Assembly: GCA_964496435.1 (NCBI GenBank)
Contig: CAZBZP010000001.1
Coordinates: forward strand, 339,668 to 403,667
Origin: Berkiella sp964496435
Lineage (GTDB): Bacteria; Pseudomonadota; Gammaproteobacteria; Berkiellales; Berkiellaceae
DNA length: 64,000 bases
Reading direction: 5' to 3'
The notes beneath the pieces are model-generated. The model ran no database searches. It saw nothing but the letters and a program-made list of their open reading frames with translations, and was not told the DNA's origin. Positions 27,415 through 36,244 of this stretch are shown here, piece after piece. Each line of letters starts with the position of its first letter. The stretch's first letter is position 1. Position numbers and translations under genes: made by a program.

Positions 27415-27440
27415 ATGGGGACTATTTTTCAGGATTCAAG
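27415..27440 (-). promoter_or_regulatory. Sigma-32 (heat-shock) promoter for grpE
   Basis: The minus strand reads CTTGAA, 14 bases, then CCCCATATAA. The -35 lies inside the last codons of hrcA and the -10 just after its stop, about 55 bases before the grpE start. Confidence 0.82.
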
Positions 27441-28459
27441 AGTGTCCCTAATACCTTTGCTGTATATTCAACCACTGGAATGACTTTGTCATAGCGCATG
27501 CGCGTAGGCCCAATAACGCCTAGCACTCCTATGATTTCACCATCTACGGTGTAGCGTGACGTAATAACGCTATATTCTCGAAACGCATCATACCCTGATT
27601 CTTCCCCAATAAACATTTGTACGCCTTCGCTTTGTAGGCAACTATCCAGTAAGTGCAATATTTGCTGCTTTTGGGTAAATGCTTTAAAAAGCTTTTCCAG
27701 TTGGGAAACAGAAGCCAAGGGATTGGAAAATAAATTTTGTTGCCCAGCTAAAATATAGTCTTCTTGACGAGAAGGGGCTACAAAAGCCTTGCTGGCAACG
27801 TCAACCACCCGTTTCATTAAACTATCCATTTGCACACGATCAAAGTTAAGCGCACTCAATAATTCATCCCGCGCAAAATGTAACTCTTTACCCACAAAAT
27901 GCTGGTTAAGGAAGTTACTGGCACAGGTGAGCTCGCTTGCGGTGTATTGTTGATCGGTGACGATAATACGATTTTGCACTTCTCTTTCGTTGAATACCAA
28001 GATAGCTAAGACCCGGTTATCCGAAAGGGGCAAAAATTCAACATGGCGTAAAATATGCTGATTACCCTTAGGCAAAGTAACAATGCCTACCATATGGGTT
28101 AACTCAGAGAGTACTGTGCTGGTAGTCGCTAAAATATTATCCGTAGATTGATTTGCATCAATTTGAGATTCCATTCTTTTAGCTTGTGCTGCATCCAGCG
28201 GATGTACAGATAAGAGACTGTCGACAAAAAAGCGGATCCCTTGGGTGGTAGGCACGCGGCCTGCGGAAGTATGAGGGGAACAAATAAACCCCCTTTCTTC
28301 GAGATCCCCTAGCACTTTTCTTACCGTTGCAGGGCTAAGCTGGGGAAAGGCTTCGTAAACAAGCGTTTTTGAACCCACAGGCTGCCCGTCTCTAATGTAC
28401 ATGTTAACCAAATGCTTGAGTAACAATTGGGCTCTTTCTGAAATGGGTGTGTCTGTCAT
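27422..28459 (-). CDS. hrcA: Heat-inducible transcription repressor HrcA
   Basis: HrcA normally represses groE and/or dnaK operons by binding CIRCE. The N-terminal winged helix-turn-helix reads QPVGSKTLVYEAFPQLSPAT and RKVLGDLEERGFICSPHTSAGRVPT, the family signature. A GAF-like domain follows, and the C-terminus contains GVLGVIGPTRMRYDKVIPVV. At 345 residues it is normal. No CIRCE element (TTAGCACTC-N9-GAGTGCTAA) was found by eye before hrcA, grpE or dnaK, so its target is probably elsewhere, for example groESL. A sigma-70-type promoter lies upstream. Confidence 0.95.
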   Translation of the reverse strand: MTDTPISERAQLLLKHLVNMYIRDGQPVGSKTLVYEAFPQLSPATVRKVLGDLEERGFICSPHTSAGRVPTTQGIRFFVDSLLSVHPLDAAQAKRMESQIDANQSTDNILATTSTVLSELTHMVGIVTLPKGNQHILRHVEFLPLSDNRVLAILVFNEREVQNRIIVTDQQYTASELTCASNFLNQHFVGKELHFARDELLSALNFDRVQMDSLMKRVVDVASKAFVAPSRQEDYILAGQQNLFSNPLASVSQLEKLFKAFTQKQQILHLLDSCLQSEGVQMFIGEESGYDAFREYSVITSRYTVDGEIIGVLGVIGPTRMRYDKVIPVVEYTAKVLGTLLNPEK

Positions 28460-28525
28460 AGTTGGTTTTGCATGTACCTACACGCTCGCTGAGTTTGGAT
28501 GTCACCTGAATTCTAAGGCCGCTCT

Positions 28526-28554
28526 ATTTTAAAACGAGCAAGAAATTTATTCAA
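28526..28554 (-). promoter_or_regulatory. Sigma-70-type promoter for hrcA
   Basis: The minus strand reads TTGAAT, 17 bases, then TAAAAT, about 65 bases upstream of the hrcA start. It overlaps the 5' flank of the divergent ankyrin gene. Confidence 0.6.
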
Positions 28555-28566
28555 AGGGCTTGCCTT

Positions 28567-29574
28567 GTGTTAGTTATGTTGTTAAATTCTAACCCACGCA
28601 AAGACGGCCCTTGGCCAAGCCCCCTAACACAACAGGACTACCTATCTATGCTACATGCCGTAAATCTTGATAAAACGCTTTTAGAACTGTGTGATGGACA
28701 ATTTCCAGAACTTAACGAGACCATTCAAACCGCTGTTTTACAATCCTTAACAACACAAGGCCTCACAAAAGAACATCCTGAATATATGCCACAAAGCGTT
28801 TACTACTGTGCCCAATACTGCTTAGAAAATGGCGCAGACGTCAATACACAAGATTTAACAAATGGGGAAACACCTTTAATTAAAGCGAGCAGGGGTAATG
28901 CCCTTTTAGTGGATTTATTATTAAGGCATGGCGCGAAGATTGACCAGCCTGATGATAGAGGCCATACACCACTTCATACTGCTTGTGCAGAAGGTGCGCT
29001 CCATATTGCTCAAATTTTATTAGATAAAAAAGCAAATGTGCTCTCACGAACGATCAATGGTTGGTCTGCTATTCATTACGCTATTCAACATCCTGAAATA
29101 CTCTTGTTACTATTGAAACATAATTCTCCATGCAATCCCAAAACACTCATCTTGTTAGAGACGCCTCTTCATTTCGCGGCAATGTATGATGCACCGCTTG
29201 AGAGCTTTTTAAGCTTATTGGCCTTTAATGGTGATTTTACGCAAAAAAACAGTGCCGGTCTCACAGCTGTAGATATTCTAAAAGAGCGTAAGCCCAATTC
29301 ACCTCAGTTTCATTTATTAAATAGCGAAGCGACAGCTTTTCAAAGAGAATGTCAAAGTCATGCCACTATTGCTCAAACAACTTTTTTAGTTGGCATGTAT
29401 CAACGTCATTGCAGCGATACACAAACGGCAATAAGCTTACCACCTGAAGTGACACAACAAATTGTTGGCCATACCCAAGCAGAAGATTTTTCAGATGCGG
29501 CGCATGATGATTTTTTCCAAGATGAAGATAAAGCCCGCGTGGAAGAAAAATTAAGTCGATTGACCCTACATTAA
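28567..29574 (+). CDS. Ankyrin-repeat protein, 335 aa
   Basis: Residues about 95-245 carry four to five ankyrin repeats, including NGETPLIKASRGNALLVDLL, DRGHTPLHTACAEGALHIAQ and LETPLHFAAMYDAPLES. The C-terminal 90 residues have no recognised domain and end in an acidic segment. There is no signal peptide. The start is a GTG with AAAGGG eight bases upstream; an ATG three codons later is possible. Its stop codon directly abuts the stop of the convergent giant gene, with no spacer. Ankyrin repeats bind proteins, and in intracellular bacteria they are often found in translocated effectors. Confidence 0.87.
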   Translation: MLVMLLNSNPRKDGPWPSPLTQQDYLSMLHAVNLDKTLLELCDGQFPELNETIQTAVLQSLTTQGLTKEHPEYMPQSVYYCAQYCLENGADVNTQDLTNGETPLIKASRGNALLVDLLLRHGAKIDQPDDRGHTPLHTACAEGALHIAQILLDKKANVLSRTINGWSAIHYAIQHPEILLLLLKHNSPCNPKTLILLETPLHFAAMYDAPLESFLSLLAFNGDFTQKNSAGLTAVDILKERKPNSPQFHLLNSEATAFQRECQSHATIAQTTFLVGMYQRHCSDTQTAISLPPEVTQQIVGHTQAEDFSDAAHDDFFQDEDKARVEEKLSRLTLH

Positions 29575-32500
29575 TCAACCTCTTAATCTTTGATGCGCTC
29601 TTGCTTGTGCGAGAGCGTTTTCCACATCTTCATACTTGTTAAATTTGGCATTCCATCCATAGACCTTTTCCATGTTAGTGAGAGCAAACTGAATGTGCTG
29701 CTTATTCCCACTTGAAATAGCATTCGCCAAAGCAAGATATTGGGAAGTATCAAGCGAGCTGAGATCCATCGCTTTAGCAAAGAACTTGATGAGCTCAAGA
29801 TTGTGAGGATTTTCAAAAACAGCTACCATAATAGGCGTTTTGCCCTCATTGTTATGCATCTTTGAAGCCGCATTTAATTGCGCCTTTAACCCATTGGTTG
29901 CACCCCACACAAAAGTTGCCTTACTTGAAAATTCATGTTCAATGCGTGCAAGTAGCGCATCATTTCCTACTTGGGCAATAAGATGTGCGGCGGTGTTGCC
30001 TTCATTGTTTTGCATCGTTGTAGGGTCATAGCTGCCCCAAGCTAATCCCCCTAATGTTTGACTCCAGGTTCTATTTTTGAGTAAAGCAATAACGGCCTCC
30101 TCTGTTCCTGGTATCTGTACTAAATAATGCAGCGCGCCCATGTTATTTGCATCAGCTTTAGTACGCTGTACATTTAATTCTTGCTTAGCTTCAAGTAATT
30201 GCAATACAGTTTTGACATCTCCCTTTTTAGCAGCACTGATAAGGGGATTTTCATCTAGTTTTGCTAAAGTAATTTTAATGCCATTTTTTTCTACAACTTG
30301 ACTTAAATTTTGCAATTCTTGAGCTGCTCCTTTAAGGGTTAAGGCGGCAACAAGCTCTGAAAGATAGTCACTCACTTTGGGCCCTATTGCACTGGATAAT
30401 TCATTATAAGCGTGTAAAAAGATTTTGGGGTCCTGCAATGCCAAGGTACCTTCAAACTGGTCTTTTAATTCTTGTATTGTGTGTGGCTTTTTGGCCTCAA
30501 TCACATGTGCATCTGATACTACATTTTCCCTAAAACTCAGTGGAATTGCCCAACGGGCGCTGACAAAGCCAGGTATATCTCCATAGCTATGGAGATTATC
30601 TTGAATGTCGCCTAATCGATTAATCGGATCTTGGGCAACCCACAAATACAATCCGGTTTGATTTTGCGAGAGCCCCGCTTTTTGCGCTAACAATGAAACA
30701 GCTTGCAAATTCTGCGTTAAAGCTGCAATCATAATAGGCGATAAACCATTGCTATTGGATTGGGTGATACTTTCTTTGCCCATGAGTTTGTCAAAAAGCG
30801 ATTCATTTTCCTTTGCCAAAAGAAAGTTTAAAATGGCTAAGCGATCTGCGGACAAATGGGGTTCATTAATCGCTAATACATGTAGTGGTGTATTATTTTC
30901 CTTATTGCTGCTATTGCCCACAAAAGCATAATAAGATGTCCAGCTTCGTTTTTCTGTGAGCGATCTCGCCAAAGCTTTAAAGGCTTCTACATTTCCATAC
31001 TCTGCAAGGTAATGTAAGGGACTATTTAAAGTACCCGGCTCTTGTACGGTACGACGAATATAATAGCTATCTCTAAGCGCTACAAGACGATTTAAAATCG
31101 CTGGTTGATTAAATTTAGCGGCAATGATTAAGGCGCTTTCTTCGTGCTTAGCATCACTTAACTTATCAAAATCAACAGCAGGATTCTTTTTAAGTGAATA
31201 TTTTTGATAGTATTCAAATAAAGCATCAAGTGTTTTTAAGTCACCATGAGCAATGGCACAATAAAAACATTTTGATAAGGCATCTCTAATGAAAAGAGGA
31301 TCGTGCAATTTATCTAATTCTTGAGAAAGTGCAACATTATCCATTTGACGAATAATTTCATAAAAAGGTATATTAGGCAAAGGCGGCAACGCAAGCATGC
31401 CCGCCATGGCTTGTTGTCGAATCAGATTAAAAGCAGTTTCAAGCTTTCCCGCATCTGCATAATTATATGGCCGAAGCGCAACAATGGATTTTAGTAAATC
31501 TTCTGAAGGTTTAGCCTTCGTGCTGGCTAGAAATTTACCCTCGAGCTTTGCTCTAATTATTAAACCGCCAACTTTTTGAGAAAATTGTCTTACCCGACTA
31601 TTGTATTCATCAATTAATTTTTGATCTGCATCTAAAGAATAATAGGTGTTAACTTGGCATCGACCCTGTGCGAATAAAGCAGGATGTAAATATAGCCTTC
31701 CCTGCAGTTGCGCTAAGTTTCTGCGTTCTGCTGCAAAATTGTCATAAGTTTTATCATAGGCTTGTTCCTGCTGATTTTTCGCTAAAGCCCCGGTTGCAAA
31801 AAATTGCTCTCTTTGCATTTTATTTTCTTTAATAAAAGCATCGGGTGATTTTTGATAATAGTCTAGGGCTTCGCTCAAATGATATGTTGGCTGCCCTTTT
31901 TCATCAGCCGATGGTATTTGATAACCAAATCCACCGCTTAACCAAGCATAAGTATCTATATCTTCTGCATTCAGTAAAAATTGTGTCATGCGAGAGCCTA
32001 ATTTGGCGCTCAAGGCAACGAGTTGATTATATTCATCCGTCAGCTCATTAATAAGCAGGTGATTATCTGTCATCTGAGTAATTTTCGGCAAAATTTCATA
32101 TTTCCATCTGTCAAATTGATTTAAGTTGACGCCACGCACCCAAAAATCGAATGGGCATTCATTTTGGGTTATTTGAAAAGGACTGATCCCACACGCTATG
32201 CCTCTTAAGTGGAACTCAGGATTGGTATCATCCACTTTTTTATCTTCAAAAACATGCTTTCTAAACGCTTGCGCATCTTCAAATTGAAAATTATCTGAGA
32301 ACAAGCGAAATAAACTTTGATCTTGGGCAAAAAGCATGGCATTTAATTCTTGAATAACATCATTGCCACAACAAAGCGCACTGGACATGGCATTGTATAA
32401 GGCATAATTCTCTCCCTGTTGCACTTCGGTTTCAACCATTTTAACCAATTGCCTTTTGAAATGTTCCAGGTATTTTGGATTATATTGTGCTCCATTATTT

Positions 32501-35106
32501 TTCAAAATGGCATGATTTACATCTGCACCAGTTCCTATCGCGTGCACAACAGCATCATCACCGGGCGATTCTAAAAATATAGGTTCAGATCCATGTCCGA
32601 GTAATAGAGCGGTTTTGTAACTTACAAAAAGCATTGCGCGCACATTTACATCATTAAAAAACAGTTCTACCTGCTCTGCCAAAGATAAACCTTCTGCTTG
32701 CGCTTGCCCTAGAAAGCTTTTTAGATGTGTATAGATAACGGATTCCATCTTGACCTGTGGCTTAGCTTGAATTTCAGCGTTCAGTCTTTTCACCTGGGCT
32801 TTCATTGCATTCATATTGGCCATTTCGAGTGCTTTTTCTTCCATATTAGGAATTTCACGAATAATAAATTCAAGTTCACTTTCAAGCTCTCCAAGACGCG
32901 TATCAAGCTGGGTTTTATCTTTTGTAAAACTGCTATACTTCTCTTCAATTTTGCTCAATATACCTTTATATTCTATTGAGTCGGTATCTTTGTTTAAGGT
33001 CATTTTTATTTTTTGATGATGTAAATCCTGTAATTCTTGCAAAATACTTGATAGCAGTTGTACATGGGCATTATATTCCTCTAATAATATTTTATAATGC
33101 TGGAATAATTCGCCTCCCCCATGTGGTGACCAAAAAACTTGTCGCATTTCTTCTAAATCAGCCTTTTGTTGCTCATATTGCGAAACATCTCGGGCCAATT
33201 CTTTTTTCAGGCGCAAAGCTTTATCTTCAGGCAAATCTTCCTTTTTAAGTTCTGATGTTAACTGTTGAATATTGCCCTCAACTGCCTTTTGCATTGTGCT
33301 TAATTTAAAGTAATTCTCATAAGTAATAGCTATACCTTGCCTGGTGTCTTTAACTTTTATAGGCAACTTTATTATTTTATCCTTTTCAAGCGATGCAAGT
33401 CTTGCTTGATATATTTTTTGTTTAAATTGCACATAGTTTTGATCAAACAAAAGTACAGGATCATCATGAGACAAACCCTGCCAAGAACCAGGCGCAACGT
33501 AAAAGTTATAGTGAGCACCTGTGTGGTGTAGATGGAGTGTCGGCAAATGTGGATTTGTTCCCATCACAAAGGGGCGTGGTTGCCTATCAGTATGATCGAC
33601 AATGTTCACATTAAGTATTTGCGCCATAATTGAAAGCTCATACTCTCCGCCCCAGGTTTCTAGCTTTTCTACTTCTTTTATATATTCGTCAAAAGTTCTG
33701 ATATTAGTTCGAAACTCTCGATTATAACCTTCAATTGCTGCGGCAAAACTATCATCGTGTGGGTTTAATCTAAAGTCTTCTCGCATTTTTTTTGCAACAG
33801 CCATACGCAGCTGATAGTGATTTTGAATATGAGGGGGTAACTGTACGCCGGCGTGCTTTGCCGCAACAAGCGCTGCGTTGTAACAACAATTGTTATCGCC
33901 TGGGATCCGCACTTCATCTCGAACAAGGCCGTCTTTACACATAACGTTAATTGCCTTGACTTCATAGTTCCCTGAGCGCCAGTTATATTCTGGAAGCGCA
34001 CCTAGCGCCTTCTTTTTTTTCTCTATTTCCATCAATTCAGCTTGAATGTGTTGTACTTGAATTTTTAAATCCGCTTCCTGAGGGCCAAGATCTGGCAATT
34101 GAAGAAATTCATTTTTTTCGGCAAGTTCCTCCCGAAGTTTTAGCTCTTGGTCTCTCAGAACAGTGAGTTTTTGCTGCATTTGTTTTTCAAGTTCATTATC
34201 TTGCTCTGGCACATGCATGATTTGAGCATGCTCAATGTTGCTCGCTTGGTAAGTAATACCAAAGGGAGGCTTCACGGCCAGTATTTGCGTCAAACATTTT
34301 GCAGCAGAATATTGACATTCTTCAAATAATGCTAGATTGGGGAGAATTGCAGCCTTTTTGAAAACAGGTGTTCCCTCTGGATAAGTTGTTTCTTGGTAGG
34401 TATGCATCAAAAGAAATTTTTTCCCAGGTGCAATATCAAAAGCATGCAAGCTATCCCCTGTGGCTTCAAACAAAGCTGTAATATAATTCATAAAAGCGAC
34501 AGCATCTTCTTCATTAAATTGCTTTTGTATACCACCTGCGATACCGATATACTCAGGGGAAATATAAAACATTTCTGCTGCTTTATCTTGTAATCTAATT
34601 AATTCTAAAGCATGGAGTTGCCTCATGATTCTCATTTCAAGAGACCGTTCATAAGAGTTATGATGAGGCTCGGCTATAATGGTTCTGAATTTTTTAATAT
34701 CTTGGGCAGTAAATAAATGTGACATATGCTTGCTTGCAAAATTTTCAAAATTTTGAGCACTTGCTTCACGATATTGTTGACGTTTACCGCCATCGTTGTA
34801 TTCACTTTGTCTACCTGAAATTTGAAAAAGCAGCGCTATCATTATTTTTTTTAGTTCGGTTTCATTAATTTTATCTATCCCTATTACCCCTTTTTGTTTA
34901 AGGAGTTGATAATATACTGGGGCATATGCCACTTTTCTCATGGCATGCACCAAACCATGTAAGGGACGGTCAATATAACTGCGCTTTATGCCTCTTTCTC
35001 GTCCACCATCACCTGTGCCGTCTTGATAGGTTTTTGAGAGATGTTCTTGCAGTACATAATTTGCTGCATCTAAAAAATCTTTATCGAAAGTAATGTTTAA
35101 ACTCAT
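29575..35106 (-). CDS. Giant PDE-like / OTU deubiquitinase / ankyrin protein, 1843 aa
   Basis: This looks like a multidomain effector. Residues about 40-175 (RPLHGLVHAMRKVAY, SGRQSEYNDGG, then a His in RQLHALELIRL near 165) resemble the metal-free His/Glu phosphodiesterase domain of Legionella SidE and DupA/DupB proteins. Residues about 395-540 form a clear OTU cysteine protease: PGDNNC with C407, the WGGEYEL motif (485-491) and GAHYNFYV with H532. Coiled coils lie near 300-370 and 605-790. Residues about 1315-1500 and 1620-1780 carry ankyrin-like repeats. Residues 800-1300 are not recognised. No mono-ADP-ribosyltransferase motif was seen. It lies between conserved hrcA and nadK. Confidence 0.85.
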   Translation of the reverse strand: MSLNITFDKDFLDAANYVLQEHLSKTYQDGTGDGGRERGIKRSYIDRPLHGLVHAMRKVAYAPVYYQLLKQKGVIGIDKINETELKKIMIALLFQISGRQSEYNDGGKRQQYREASAQNFENFASKHMSHLFTAQDIKKFRTIIAEPHHNSYERSLEMRIMRQLHALELIRLQDKAAEMFYISPEYIGIAGGIQKQFNEEDAVAFMNYITALFEATGDSLHAFDIAPGKKFLLMHTYQETTYPEGTPVFKKAAILPNLALFEECQYSAAKCLTQILAVKPPFGITYQASNIEHAQIMHVPEQDNELEKQMQQKLTVLRDQELKLREELAEKNEFLQLPDLGPQEADLKIQVQHIQAELMEIEKKKKALGALPEYNWRSGNYEVKAINVMCKDGLVRDEVRIPGDNNCCYNAALVAAKHAGVQLPPHIQNHYQLRMAVAKKMREDFRLNPHDDSFAAAIEGYNREFRTNIRTFDEYIKEVEKLETWGGEYELSIMAQILNVNIVDHTDRQPRPFVMGTNPHLPTLHLHHTGAHYNFYVAPGSWQGLSHDDPVLLFDQNYVQFKQKIYQARLASLEKDKIIKLPIKVKDTRQGIAITYENYFKLSTMQKAVEGNIQQLTSELKKEDLPEDKALRLKKELARDVSQYEQQKADLEEMRQVFWSPHGGGELFQHYKILLEEYNAHVQLLSSILQELQDLHHQKIKMTLNKDTDSIEYKGILSKIEEKYSSFTKDKTQLDTRLGELESELEFIIREIPNMEEKALEMANMNAMKAQVKRLNAEIQAKPQVKMESVIYTHLKSFLGQAQAEGLSLAEQVELFFNDVNVRAMLFVSYKTALLLGHGSEPIFLESPGDDAVVHAIGTGADVNHAILKNNGAQYNPKYLEHFKRQLVKMVETEVQQGENYALYNAMSSALCCGNDVIQELNAMLFAQDQSLFRLFSDNFQFEDAQAFRKHVFEDKKVDDTNPEFHLRGIACGISPFQITQNECPFDFWVRGVNLNQFDRWKYEILPKITQMTDNHLLINELTDEYNQLVALSAKLGSRMTQFLLNAEDIDTYAWLSGGFGYQIPSADEKGQPTYHLSEALDYYQKSPDAFIKENKMQREQFFATGALAKNQQEQAYDKTYDNFAAERRNLAQLQGRLYLHPALFAQGRCQVNTYYSLDADQKLIDEYNSRVRQFSQKVGGLIIRAKLEGKFLASTKAKPSEDLLKSIVALRPYNYADAGKLETAFNLIRQQAMAGMLALPPLPNIPFYEIIRQMDNVALSQELDKLHDPLFIRDALSKCFYCAIAHGDLKTLDALFEYYQKYSLKKNPAVDFDKLSDAKHEESALIIAAKFNQPAILNRLVALRDSYYIRRTVQEPGTLNSPLHYLAEYGNVEAFKALARSLTEKRSWTSYYAFVGNSSNKENNTPLHVLAINEPHLSADRLAILNFLLAKENESLFDKLMGKESITQSNSNGLSPIMIAALTQNLQAVSLLAQKAGLSQNQTGLYLWVAQDPINRLGDIQDNLHSYGDIPGFVSARWAIPLSFRENVVSDAHVIEAKKPHTIQELKDQFEGTLALQDPKIFLHAYNELSSAIGPKVSDYLSELVAALTLKGAAQELQNLSQVVEKNGIKITLAKLDENPLISAAKKGDVKTVLQLLEAKQELNVQRTKADANNMGALHYLVQIPGTEEAVIALLKNRTWSQTLGGLAWGSYDPTTMQNNEGNTAAHLIAQVGNDALLARIEHEFSSKATFVWGATNGLKAQLNAASKMHNNEGKTPIMVAVFENPHNLELIKFFAKAMDLSSLDTSQYLALANAISSGNKQHIQFALTNMEKVYGWNAKFNKYEDVENALAQARAHQRLRG

Positions 35107-35371
35107 ATTAAGGCAGCCTTTTGCATTTCTTTATGGCATTTTAATTTTCCTTTTAATAAGACCTTCAATAGAAAAGGAAGTTCATTTGAAGGTTAAATTC
35201 GTGTAGCTGCACAATGCTTGGTTAAATAAAGATTTAATATTTACAGCGAATTAACTAACTTTTTGTTCTTCCACTAAACGGGGCGAATAACAGAGATTTT
35301 GAGATATACTGATAGAAGTTTTAGCTGGAAATCACTCCTTTATAGTCAGTTTACAAGATGGATTTTATAGA

Positions 35372-36244
35372 ATGACCATCCAATTTTCTAAAATTGGCTT
35401 GATTGGCAAACATAACAACCCTGAAGTCAAAAGCACTTTGGCCTCTTTGCTGCTCTTTTTGCAGTCAAAGGGTCTTGAAGTTGTTATGGAAGAAAAATGT
35501 GCCGATGCCCTGCAAGATTTACTTATCAAAAAATGTGATAGAGCAGAGCTAGGTGCGCAAACTGATCTGGTTATCGTCGTGGGTGGCGATGGCAGTATGC
35601 TGGATGCTGCGCGGGCCGTTGTTGACAATGGTGTGCCAGTACTGGGTGTTAACAGAGGGCGGCGCGGATTTTTAACCGATATCTCCCCTCAGGCCTTAAC
35701 CCAATCTTTAGAGCCTATCTTGCTGGGGGCCTTTCAAGAAGAACTTCGCTTTTTGCTTGAAATGGAACTTATTCGCGATGATCAAATCATTGCGAGTGGT
35801 CTTGCCTTAAATGATGTGGTGCTTTATAGCGGTGATATCGCCCGTATGATTGAATTTGAAGTGCTCATTGATCAAAGTCTGGTCTATCGCCAGCGCGCAG
35901 ATGGCATCATCACCGCCACACCCACCGGCTCCACAGCATACGCGCTATCAGGCGGCGGCCCCATCTTGCACCCTGCCTTACCCGCTATTGTCTTGGTACC
36001 CATGCACCCTTCCACCTTGAGCAATCGCCCCATTGTGGTTGATAGTAAGTTACCGATTGAAATCCATATTATGGCGGACAATCTCCTTAGCCCACGCTTG
36101 AGTTGTGATGGCCAAATGCACTTTAATGCCAAACCCAATGATCGCATTATCATACGCAGAAAAGCGAAAGAATTGCGTCTATTGCACCCTAACGATTATG
36201 ATTATTACAATATTTTAAGAACCAAGCTTGGCTGGAGTGCTTAG
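35372..36244 (+). CDS. nadK: NAD kinase
   Basis: This enzyme phosphorylates NAD to NADP in the cytoplasm. It has the GGDG motif in VVVGGDGSMLDAAR, the NRGRRGFLTDI segment and the conserved TPTGSTAYALSGGGPI. The length of 290 residues is standard. The TAG stop overlaps the GTG start of recN by one base, so the two genes are coupled, as in many gammaproteobacteria. Confidence 0.97.
   Translation: MTIQFSKIGLIGKHNNPEVKSTLASLLLFLQSKGLEVVMEEKCADALQDLLIKKCDRAELGAQTDLVIVVGGDGSMLDAARAVVDNGVPVLGVNRGRRGFLTDISPQALTQSLEPILLGAFQEELRFLLEMELIRDDQIIASGLALNDVVLYSGDIARMIEFEVLIDQSLVYRQRADGIITATPTGSTAYALSGGGPILHPALPAIVLVPMHPSTLSNRPIVVDSKLPIEIHIMADNLLSPRLSCDGQMHFNAKPNDRIIIRRKAKELRLLHPNDYDYYNILRTKLGWSA

Noticed and set aside
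27422..28570. A CIRCE operator in the hrcA-grpE-dnaK region
   Set aside because: Scanning the gaps by eye found no TTAGCACTC paired with GAGTGCTAA. Only isolated halves occur, inside coding sequence.
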